DNA of 5,432 bases from an uncultured Clostridia bacterium. GTDB taxonomy: Bacteria > Bacillota > Clostridia > Oscillospirales > Ruminococcaceae. A program made the position numbers and the translations under genes. Below the pieces are notes generated by a model. That model saw only the letters and a program-made list of their open reading frames with translations, searched no databases and was not told where the DNA came from. Each line of letters begins with the position of its first letter. The stretch's first letter is position 1. Positions 1 to 4,727 of the stretch are shown piece after piece. The stretch covers positions 1-5,432 of the forward strand of contig CAMWVO010000165.1 in assembly GCA_947177695.1 (NCBI GenBank), in the 5' to 3' direction.

Positions 1-280
1 CTGCAGGAGCTTCCGCTTCTGCGCCGACAGCCTCCGCAGCCTCGGCAGCAACAGCCGCTTCGTCGGTGTTTACCTCGTCGTCACCGTCGCCTGTTGTGTC
101 AACAGCTTCTTCCGCTTCATCGGCTTCTTCGCTCTCACCGTGGGCGATCTGATGTCCCAGCATACCAGCCGCGCTAACGTCTGCCGCGCTCGCTGCGGGC
201 GACTGAGCGGCAAACATACTTACCGCAAAAGTGAATGCGGCAACGGATTTTATAAGAGCCTTTTTCTTATTCTTCTCCAT
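1..280 (-). CDS. Secreted Ala/Glu/Asp-rich protein, N-terminal 93 residues (3' partial)
   Basis: I do not recognise this protein. The frame is open from an ATG at 280 to the window edge, so only the N-terminus is seen. Residues 1-33 form a classical Sec signal peptide: a lysine-rich n-region (MEKNKKKALIK), a hydrophobic core (about 12-25) and an AxA-type cleavage region (SPAASAAD), so it should be exported. After about residue 48 the sequence becomes low-complexity and strongly acidic (ESEEADEAEE, then Asp/Gly/Glu, then Ala/Glu-rich), with no lipobox cysteine. Such stretches often act as extended linkers in secreted or wall-associated proteins, but the functional domain lies outside the window. 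The start is supported by a strong Shine-Dalgarno (GAGGGAGG at 289-296, 8 bases upstream) and by its own promoter. It is probably a separate transcription unit from the pilus operon. Confidence 0.75.
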   Translation of the reverse strand, partial: MEKNKKKALIKSVAAFTFAVSMFAAQSPAASAADVSAAGMLGHQIAHGESEEADEAEEAVDTTGDGDDEVNTDEAAVAAEAAEAVGAEAEAPA

Positions 281-288
281 ATGCAAAG

Positions 289-296
289 CCTCCCTC
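289..296 (-). promoter_or_regulatory. Ribosome binding site of the secreted protein
   Basis: The minus strand reads GAGGGAGG ending 8 bases before the ATG at 280. This strong match to the 16S anti-Shine-Dalgarno fixes the start of the partial secreted-protein gene. Confidence 0.8.
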
Positions 297-344
297 TTAA
301 TTATTTTTGCATTTGGTTTTATCCGTGACATTTAACAAAAACGG

Positions 345-370
345 GGGTATACTGTTGGGTATACTTACCC
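345..370 (-). repeat. Paired GGGTATACT direct repeats in the leader of the secreted-protein gene
   Basis: On the plus strand GGGTATACT occurs at 345-353 and again at 357-365, start to start 12 bases. Each copy contains the palindrome GTATAC. The second copy also forms a short inverted repeat, GGGTA (357-361) with TACCC (366-370), and the same TACCC could instead pair with the first GGGTA (345-349). The block starts roughly 13 bases downstream of the predicted transcription start. That would suit either a repressor operator or a small switchable hairpin in the 5' leader. No known regulator motif was recognised. Confidence 0.5.
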
Positions 371-389
371 ATCCTTATTTTCTATAAAA

Positions 390-398
390 ATTATATCA
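390..398 (-). promoter_or_regulatory. Extended -10 promoter for the secreted-protein gene
   Basis: The minus strand reads TGATATAAT (398 to 390), a perfect TATAAT hexamer preceded by TG and one base, the extended -10 pattern for the housekeeping sigma factor. No good -35 is seen: the hexamer at the 17-base spacing is TGGATT (418-413), which is consistent with an extended -10 promoter. Transcription would start near 383, giving a leader of about 100 bases before the ATG at 280. The surrounding DNA is AT-rich, unlike the adjacent coding regions. Confidence 0.65.
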
Positions 399-505
399 TA
401 TAAACTACAAAAAATCCAGTGTTTTTGCCAGAAATTATTTAAGAATTTATACACATTTTTTTGTACACTATGCACAACGCCGAACAGAACTGTTGCGCGG
501 CAGCG

Positions 506-1564
506 TTATACCGCTTTAACACGCTTTGCCATAAGCTCCTGATTTGAAGCGTAATCCACCGCTGTTTCTGCGGTTATCACACCGTCGCGGAACAGCTTCA
601 GCAGCGAGCCGTCCATGGTCTGCATTCCCGCCTCGGACTGGAGCACCGTGTCGATCTGGTGAGTTTTCTGCTCGCGTATCATTGTCCTTATCGCGCTGTT
701 CACGTTCATGATCTCGAAAGCGGGGACAAGTCCGCCCTTGACGGAGGGAACGAGCTGCTGAGTAACAACCGCCCGCAGAACCATTGAAAGCTGCACTCTT
801 ATCTGGTGCTGCTGATTTGTTGGGAAAACGTCTATGATACGGTCAACGGTATTCGCCGCACCGTTTGTATGCAGGGTGGACAGCACAAGCTGACCGGTTT
901 CGGCGGCGGTCATGGCGATGTTGATGGTCTCGAAGTCGCGCATCTCACCCACCAGGATAACGTTGGGAGCCTGACGCAGAGCCGCTCTGAGGGCGTCCAC
1001 ATAGCTGTTGGTGTCTATATTTATTTCACGCTGGCTGATTATGCATTTCTTGTGCTTGTGGAGGAATTCTATGGGATCCTCTATTGTTATTATATGCCCT
1101 GCTCTTTCCGAGTTGATACGGTCTATCATGCAGGAAAGGGTGGTGGACTTTCCGTTTCCCGCCGCGCCCGTGACAAGCACAATACCGCTTTTGGTATCGG
1201 AGAGATCCATAACACTTTCGGGTATTCCCAGCTTGGCACTGTCGGGAAGCTCAAAGGGTACGCACCTTAAAACCGCTGAGAACGATCCCCTCTGGCGGTA
1301 GATGTTTGCCCTGAATCTGCCAGTGCCCTTTATGGAAAAGGAAAAATCCATCTCGCACTTTAAGTCGTCGGGGCTTGTTATATCCAGTCCCGCAAGAGAG
1401 AATATCTCAAACACAGCAGCCTTTATCTCGTCGGGCTTAAGGAAATTCTCCCCCGCCGAGACCACCCTGCCGTCTATCTTGAACGCCAGAGCCGCGCCCG
1501 AGACCATGAATATGTCCGACGCGCCTTTTTCCACCGCGTCAACAAGAATCTGCTTTACGTCCAT
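506..1564 (-). CDS. pilT: Type IV pilus twitching motility / retraction ATPase PilT
   Basis: PilT is a hexameric cytoplasmic ATPase that binds the PilC platform and depolymerises pilus filaments, powering retraction. Numbering from the upstream ATG at 1573: an N-terminal PAS-like domain starts MDVKQILVDAVEKGASD as in many PilTs. Then come Walker A GAAGNGKSTT (136-145, catalytic K142), the Asp box IITIEDPIEF (161-170), Walker B with catalytic glutamate NVILVGEMRD (204-213), the His box STLHTN (232-237), and the PilT signature AIRTMIRE (294-301; consensus AIRNLIRE). That signature separates PilT from PilB and GspE. The length (352-355 residues) is normal. I chose the ATG at 1564 because AAAGGA (1575-1580) lies 10 bases before it but only 1 base before the alternative ATG at 1573. 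It is the last gene of the pilus operon, 66-75 bases after its neighbour. Walker A has AA-N where PT-S is usual, but the key Lys and Ser remain. Confidence 0.95.
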   Translation of the reverse strand: MDVKQILVDAVEKGASDIFMVSGAALAFKIDGRVVSAGENFLKPDEIKAAVFEIFSLAGLDITSPDDLKCEMDFSFSIKGTGRFRANIYRQRGSFSAVLRCVPFELPDSAKLGIPESVMDLSDTKSGIVLVTGAAGNGKSTTLSCMIDRINSERAGHIITIEDPIEFLHKHKKCIISQREINIDTNSYVDALRAALRQAPNVILVGEMRDFETINIAMTAAETGQLVLSTLHTNGAANTVDRIIDVFPTNQQHQIRVQLSMVLRAVVTQQLVPSVKGGLVPAFEIMNVNSAIRTMIREQKTHQIDTVLQSEAGMQTMDGSLLKLFRDGVITAETAVDYASNQELMAKRVKAV

Positions 1565-1574
1565 ATCAACCATT

Positions 1575-1580
1575 TCCTTT
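1575..1580 (-). promoter_or_regulatory. Ribosome binding site that decides the pilT start
   Basis: AAAGGA on the minus strand is 1 base from the ATG at 1573 and 10 bases from the in-frame ATG at 1564. Only the second spacing is usable, so PilT most likely begins MDVKQIL. Confidence 0.6.
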
Positions 1581-1639
1581 CAAAAGTATAGACACCGCCG
1601 CGCAGATACAGCCCGACGGATTTGCGTATTGTCTAAGCA

Positions 1640-2113
1640 TTATTCCCCCAGCCATACGCCGAGAGGAGCCTCCTCTGTTTCGCCCGCGGAGACCGTCCGC
1701 CAGTCCAGAATTTCAAACCCGTCCGCGGAAAATTTTACTTTGCACGAAATATTCTGCCTGTCGTTTATCGAAGTTTTCCAGCTTACTTCCAGACCGTCGG
1801 GAAGCGTCACGTATTCCGTACCGCTCAGCTCGTCAAGCTCCGCAAGCAGCATAAAATCCATGTAGTCGGAGTACCCGCTCACAACCTTATCAAGTTCGGC
1901 AAGCGTCCTTTTCGCCTCCAGATCGGCTGCGTAGTATTCCGCCGTGTAGTCCGCGCTCCTGACGCTGAACCGCCTGCCGTTTTCCGCCGCGGAAAATGAC
2001 AGCGCCGCAAGAGCCGTCAGACACAGCGTTACAAATATCATCATCAGTGAAAGATATCCCGTTCCTATTCCCGCGGGACGGCTGTTTTTCCCGACTTTTT
2101 CCTTAACGTCCAT
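1640..2113 (-). CDS. Single-span pseudopilin-like protein of the type IV pilus operon
   Basis: A 157-residue protein without a recognised family. It has a basic N-terminus (1-18), one hydrophobic segment (about 20-42, YLSLMMIFVTLCLTALAALS), then an extracytoplasmic domain: predicted helix (about 50-95, rich in Ala, Glu, Tyr and Asp) followed by beta-rich sequence (TLPDGLEVSWKTS, then NISCKVKFSADGFEILDWRT). This N-terminal helix plus C-terminal sheet is the type IV pilin layout. The TG/YLSLM junction (residues 18-24) loosely resembles a prepilin cleavage site G/FTLIE, but the usual Glu at +5 is absent, as in GspK-type tip pseudopilins. Its ATG lies 1 base after the previous stop, with GGTGAG just upstream inside that gene, implying translational coupling. 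The likely role, by context, is minor pilin or pilus assembly factor; no motif proves it. Confidence 0.7.
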   Translation of the reverse strand: MDVKEKVGKNSRPAGIGTGYLSLMMIFVTLCLTALAALSFSAAENGRRFSVRSADYTAEYYAADLEAKRTLAELDKVVSGYSDYMDFMLLAELDELSGTEYVTLPDGLEVSWKTSINDRQNISCKVKFSADGFEILDWRTVSAGETEEAPLGVWLGE

Positions 2114-2114
2114 T

Positions 2115-2594
2115 TCAGCTCACCGTCCCTTTCCCGGGAAGATATGCTCCCGCCATTATATCGTAAAGCGCTTCGCCGTCGCTGCCGTCGGTGAAAACTA
2201 TGTACATTTTAAAAAGCCCCTCCGGTTCTTCGCTTTCGACCGCCATGATCATGTAAAGCTCCGCGTTTTCGGGACTGTAGGCGCACTCCTCCGTAAGCGG
2301 CAGCCTGACCTGCAAATCGTACTCATCGCCGCGTATATCGTAAGAATTGCTGCCGAAAAGCTTTTCAAGGGTTTCGGACAAACTTCCCGTTTGTGAAAAG
2401 ATTTCCGCCGCCGACTGGGCGCAGAATGACATTCTTTCAAGCCGTCCGCTTTCTCGGGAAAGTCTGTCCGAAGCGGCAAAGGCGTTCAGTATCACCGCCG
2501 AAGCGATACTGAAAAAAAACAGCACGATTATCATTTCCATAAAGAAAAGATTAAGCTTTCCTCCTGCGGAGACCGACTTCATCGGACTTCTCAT
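2115..2594 (-). CDS. Prepilin-like single-span protein of the type IV pilus operon
   Basis: A 159-residue protein, family not recognised. After a short polar start (MRSPMKSVSAGGKLN) comes a pilin-like hydrophobic helix (about 16-40), FFMEMIIVLFFFSIASA. Its Met-Glu-Met-Ile-Ile-Val-Leu run matches the E-M-L-I-V-L pattern of type IV prepilins, with E20 in the place of conserved Glu5. The residue at the expected cleavage position is Asn15 instead of Gly; glycines occur at 11-12. A helical stretch (41-80) and a beta-rich domain follow, including YDLQVRLPL and MYIVFTDG; Cys58 and Cys104 could form a disulphide. The start at 2594 is chosen because AAAGGAG (2605-2611) sits 10 bases upstream. The frame is open back to an ATG at 2699, but that extension would run into the repeat array and has no ribosome site. 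Likely a minor pilin, by shape and neighbours. Confidence 0.7.
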   Translation of the reverse strand: MRSPMKSVSAGGKLNLFFMEMIIVLFFFSIASAVILNAFAASDRLSRESGRLERMSFCAQSAAEIFSQTGSLSETLEKLFGSNSYDIRGDEYDLQVRLPLTEECAYSPENAELYMIMAVESEEPEGLFKMYIVFTDGSDGEALYDIMAGAYLPGKGTVS

Positions 2595-2604
2595 TGCCGC
2601 AGCA

Positions 2605-2611
2605 CTCCTTT
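2605..2611 (-). promoter_or_regulatory. Ribosome binding site that fixes the start of the prepilin-like gene
   Basis: AAAGGAG on the minus strand lies 10 bases before the ATG at 2594. It argues against the longer reading frame starting at 2699, where the upstream bases are not Shine-Dalgarno-like. Confidence 0.7.
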
Positions 2612-2659
2612 CCGCAAATTTTTGTTTATGCTCTGTATCTGTGCTAAGTCTTTCGTGCA

Positions 2660-2752
2660 TTTTTTTATTACAGGGCTGTCCCTCGTCTCGGAAGAACACT
2701 AAGACTTCCCGCTATAGACGTCGGCACGGGTAAAGGCTCAGCCTTTCGTGCA
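2660..2752 (-). repeat. Repeat unit 2 with conserved hairpins and loop complementarity
   Basis: P1 is identical to unit 1 (2732-2746). P2 is weaker, CCCG with CGGG (2727-2730 with 2708-2711). An alternative outer stem GCACG with CGTGC around P1 is also possible. P3 has a different sequence but is still paired: TGTTCTT (2692-2698) with AGGGACA (2677-2683), including two G-U pairs that only work in the minus-strand RNA. The loop pair CGTCT (2716-2720) and AGACG (2684-2688) is retained. Retained pairing despite sequence change is the main argument for a functional RNA fold. Confidence 0.6.
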
Positions 2753-2840
2753 ATCTCTATGCCAAAACTGTTTCTCGTCTCGGGAGAACAGTACGTCCCT
2801 TGCTATAGACGGCGGCAAGGGTAAAGGCTCAGCCTTTGCA
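2753..2840 (-). repeat. Repeat unit 1 with three predicted hairpins
   Basis: Three hairpins can be drawn. P1 is AAAGGC-TGA-GCCTTT (2823-2837). P2 pairs CCCTTGC with GCAAGGG (2815-2821 with 2797-2803) around an 11-base loop. P3 pairs ACTGTT plus CTC with GAG plus AACAGT (2784-2792 with 2767-2776, one bulged base). The P2 loop carries CGTCT (2807-2811) and the P3 loop region carries the complementary AGACG (2776-2780), so a kissing-loop contact of 4-5 pairs is possible. The stop codon TGA of the upstream 150-residue protein (2829-2831) is the loop of P1. Confidence 0.6.
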
Positions 2841-3281
2841 GAAGGCGGTAAAGACGTCGTCGCCGTCACGAACCGTAATTCTGACAAGCCCCCCGTCCTC
2901 CTCTATAATAAGCTGCTCCGCGCCGAAAAGACGCTCCCCGCCGCTGCTGACGGGAGTGTCTCCCTCTGGAAAAAGTCTTTCATAGACTGCTCCGCCGCTG
3001 TGGTAGATCAGTGTGGAATACCCGACGTCCCGAAGCAGAAGCTCGTTTTCCGAAATAATTTCCGCCCCTCCGCAGGCGCGTATCTTGTTTGTTATGTACC
3101 TTACCGCCGCCGTGGAATCAAAGGTGTTTTCGTAGTTCCTGCTGATACGTCCGTAAGCCGTGGCGGCTACCGAAATGATGATAAGGCAGCACACCGCGAA
3201 TATCAGGAACAGGGTCATGCTCGCCGCGGAGCTTACTGTCTCACCGAGACGCTTCGACTCCGCGCTGTTAAAGCTGTTCAT
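2829..3281 (-). CDS. Single-span pilus-operon protein, DUF4860-like
   Basis: A 150-residue protein: cytoplasmic N-terminus (1-20), one strongly hydrophobic segment (about 21-43), then an extracytoplasmic domain. The sequence after the membrane span (YENTFDSTAAVRYITNKIRA, about 50-69) followed by alternating short strands resembles the DUF4860 proteins that accompany type IV pilus genes in Clostridia; that family call is from memory. The N-terminal helix with a small beta domain gives it a pseudopilin outline, but there is no prepilin cleavage motif. The ATG overlaps the preceding stop by 4 bases (ATGA), with a strong GGGAGGG 6 bases upstream inside the previous gene, so translation is probably coupled. 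Its last codons (Cys-Lys-Gly-stop) coincide with the first bases of the downstream repeat array, so the natural C-terminus may have been set by the repeat. Role: minor pilin or assembly factor, by context. Confidence 0.7.
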   Translation of the reverse strand: MNSFNSAESKRLGETVSSAASMTLFLIFAVCCLIIISVAATAYGRISRNYENTFDSTAAVRYITNKIRACGGAEIISENELLLRDVGYSTLIYHSGGAVYERLFPEGDTPVSSGGERLFGAEQLIIEEDGGLVRITVRDGDDVFTAFCKG

Positions 3282-3595
3282 TCCGAACCCTCCCTTTCGG
3301 CGACCGTCACCGTGGGACGGATATTCGCCCCGAAATAGCTGTAGTCCACAATATACTTGTCCCTGTTTATCATTACGCCGTAATTTTTTTCAAGGTACTC
3401 CAGATCGGGAGGGTACTCCCCTTCAATGGAATAACAGAGCACAGCACCGTTCATAACGGAATTGTACACCGCCTCCGTACGCTTGCCGCCCGCAGCGGAA
3501 TCCGCGTTGCTCACCGATACCAAGAACCATACCGCTATTGCCGCGAACAGCGCCGCCGACAGCAGATACAGCCTGTTTATCTTATTTTTTTTCAT
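3278..3595 (-). CDS. Small single-span membrane protein of the type IV pilus operon
   Basis: A 105-residue protein that I cannot assign to a family. A lysine-rich N-terminus (MKKNKINR) is followed by one membrane segment (about 9-29) ending VWFLVSVSNADSAAGG, then a 75-residue extracytoplasmic domain. It contains a helix-like stretch (about 38-58) and the phrase YSIEGEYPPDLEYLEKNYGV (55-74), recalling the region of GspG/PilE pseudopilins where a helix leads into YP-P-L-EL. The DYSYFGANIRPTVTV strand follows. It could therefore be a divergent pseudopilin with an uncleaved or atypical leader. It starts 31 bases after pilC and overlaps the next gene by 4 bases. The ribosome site is weak (GGCGG about 11 bases upstream, GAAAGG further away), so it may be translated at a lower level than its neighbours. 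Confidence 0.65.
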   Translation of the reverse strand: MKKNKINRLYLLSAALFAAIAVWFLVSVSNADSAAGGKRTEAVYNSVMNGAVLCYSIEGEYPPDLEYLEKNYGVMINRDKYIVDYSYFGANIRPTVTVAEREGSE

Positions 3596-3626
3596 AATGC
3601 CGTCAGCCGCCTTTCCGTTTGTGATA

Positions 3627-4673
3627 TCAGCCTATAGCCGTAATAATGTCGGTCATGGGGAGCATTACCGCGATCAGCACCGCGCCGATTATTATTGCCA
3701 GTATGCCTATTATGACAGGCTCGATAAAGGATACCGCGCCGTAAATTTTTCTGTCGCATTCCCGTCCCAGACGCTCGTCAATTTTTTTCCATGCCGCGTC
3801 AAAGGCTCCCGACTTATAGGCTACTTTAAGGGAGCGCGCATAGATAGGCGGCAAAAGCTTTGATTTTCCTATAGCGTCAGCAAAATATTCTCCGTCCAGA
3901 ACCATAGCTTCGCAGTCCTTTATCCTGCGGAGCACCTTTTTGTTTTCGGTAAGCTCAGCCGCAAGCTCCAGCGTCTGTTCGGGAGCTATGCCGCAGGCTG
4001 TCATCATGCTCATCGCGCCCGTAACGTCAGCCATAGCCACCGTTTCGGACATTTTTCCCGTCAGCACGAAGTTTGTGAATATGCCGTAAAGTATCCGCCT
4101 TGCGGCAGGTATTTTCATAAGCACCGCTATGATAAGCGTTACCGCCAGCGCGGCAAGAAGTATCACCATAACGGCAGTTCCCAGACCGTATGCAAAGGAC
4201 ACGCTGTCCTCCGCAACAGCCGCCGCGCTTTCGTCGAACTGCATGAATATCTCGCGGAACATGGGTATTACCTTGATTACCATGACCACTATGACAGCCG
4301 TCATCATAGCAAGCAGCAGAAGCGGGTGGGACACCGCGCTCTTAATGGTCTGCCGCAGCTCCGCCTTTTTAGAATAGTAATCCGACAGCCCGTTGAGAGT
4401 GTCCTCCAGACGACCCGTCACCGAGCCTATCTTCACCATTTTAACTGCGTAATCGGGAAAGATAGCCGACCTTTCCATAGCGGTAAAAAGCGCGGCGTCG
4501 TCGCTGTTCATATTTTCCGTCAATATATCGGATATCTCCTTGAAGCGTTTGTCTCCCGAATCCTCGGCAAAGACCTCCAGTCCGTCGGCGATGGGTATTC
4601 CCGCCTCCAGTATCATAGCGAGCTGTTCGCAGAAAAACGCAGTTTCCTCGTGTGTAAGTATTTTTGAAGCCAT
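3627..4673 (-). CDS. pilC: Type IV pilus inner-membrane platform protein PilC (GspF family)
   Basis: PilC/GspF is the polytopic membrane platform on which the extension and retraction ATPases turn to add or remove pilin subunits. The 348-residue protein has the two-fold T2SSF layout. Domain 1 begins ETAFFCEQLAMILEAGIPIADGLEVF (about 10-35) and contains KIGSVTGRLEDTL (81-93). It is followed by transmembrane segment 1 (about 118-137). Segment 2 spans about 163-186. Domain 2 starts near 207 (KMSETVAMADVTGAM, then ACGIAPEQTLELAAEL), and the last segment is about 316-338. It is shorter than typical 400-residue PilC proteins because the N-terminal leader before domain 1 is missing, as in several Gram-positive versions. 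The ribosome site AAAGGAG (4686-4692) is 12 bases from the ATG, slightly long. It sits 54 bases after the transglutaminase-like gene with no terminator between. Confidence 0.93.
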   Translation of the reverse strand: MASKILTHEETAFFCEQLAMILEAGIPIADGLEVFAEDSGDKRFKEISDILTENMNSDDAALFTAMERSAIFPDYAVKMVKIGSVTGRLEDTLNGLSDYYSKKAELRQTIKSAVSHPLLLLAMMTAVIVVMVIKVIPMFREIFMQFDESAAAVAEDSVSFAYGLGTAVMVILLAALAVTLIIAVLMKIPAARRILYGIFTNFVLTGKMSETVAMADVTGAMSMMTACGIAPEQTLELAAELTENKKVLRRIKDCEAMVLDGEYFADAIGKSKLLPPIYARSLKVAYKSGAFDAAWKKIDERLGRECDRKIYGAVSFIEPVIIGILAIIIGAVLIAVMLPMTDIITAIG

Positions 4674-4685
4674 TTTGCAATAGCG

Positions 4686-4692
4686 CTCCTTT
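4686..4692 (-). promoter_or_regulatory. Ribosome binding site of pilC
   Basis: AAAGGAG on the minus strand is 12 bases upstream of the ATG at 4673. No other in-frame start lies nearer, so this start is kept despite the long spacing. Confidence 0.6.
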
Positions 4693-4727
4693 CGGTGTTT
4701 TTTCAGCCTTGCATATCAAACAGCCTG

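Larger units (their letters stand above)
2643..2840 (-). repeat. Tandem array of an approximately 90-base structured repeat (two units plus remnant)
   Basis: The gap between the 150-residue and 159-residue protein genes contains two full repeat units and the first 17 bases of a third. On the minus strand each begins with TGCA and a GAAAGGCTGAGC-like core. TGCA starts fall at 2840, 2752 and 2659, giving periods of 88 and 93 bases. The third start, TGCACGAAAGACTTAGC (2659-2643), matches unit 2 at 15 of 17 bases and then diverges. Units 1 and 2 share long identical blocks, including AAAGGCTGAGCCTTTACCC, CGTCTATAGC and CCGAGACGAG. The array overlaps the last codons of the upstream gene and ends about 30 bases before the ribosome site of the next one. 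No coding frame runs through it. It could be a structured regulatory RNA within the pilus mRNA, or a dispersed REP/MITE-type element. Confidence 0.75.

Noticed and set aside
76..114. DTTGDGDDEVNTDE in the secreted protein looks like a dockerin or calcium-binding loop (D-x-N-x-D-G-x-V-N), relevant because Ruminococcus makes cellulosomes.
   Set aside because: The spacing is off by two residues, there is no duplicated helix-loop module, and it sits in acidic low-complexity sequence near the N-terminus, so the resemblance is probably compositional.
472..501. Possible rho-independent terminator after pilT: inverted repeats GCGCAAC / GTTGTGC and AACAG / CTGTT.
   Set aside because: On the minus strand no T-run follows the stem; the bases after it are ATAGTGTAC then a run of A. 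The hairpin may exist, but it is not a canonical terminator, so the end of the operon transcript is undetermined.
806..1270. 154-residue open frame on the plus strand.
   Set aside because: It lies antisense inside pilT, which has all ATPase motifs, and its translation shows no recognisable domain.
1597..1639. GTGTCTATAC in the gap before pilT as another copy of the repeat's GACGTCTATAGC block.
   Set aside because: Only seven contiguous bases (GTCTATA, around 1583-1592) match and no hairpin context surrounds them, which is within chance expectation.
2595..2699. N-terminal extension of the 159-residue prepilin-like protein to an ATG at 2699.
   Set aside because: The extension would be coded by repeat-unit sequence, has no ribosome site, and the ATG at 2594 has a well-placed AAAGGAG.
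2643..2840. CRISPR array or self-cleaving ribozyme as an explanation for the repeat.
   Set aside because: Units are about 90 bases of continuous similarity with no repeat/spacer alternation, and the hammerhead core (CTGANGA with GAAA) is not present.
2748..3338. 196-residue open frame on the plus strand across the repeat array and the 150-residue gene.
   Set aside because: It is antisense to a gene with a strong ribosome site and a clear membrane segment; the translation is low in hydrophobic order and has no recognisable domain.
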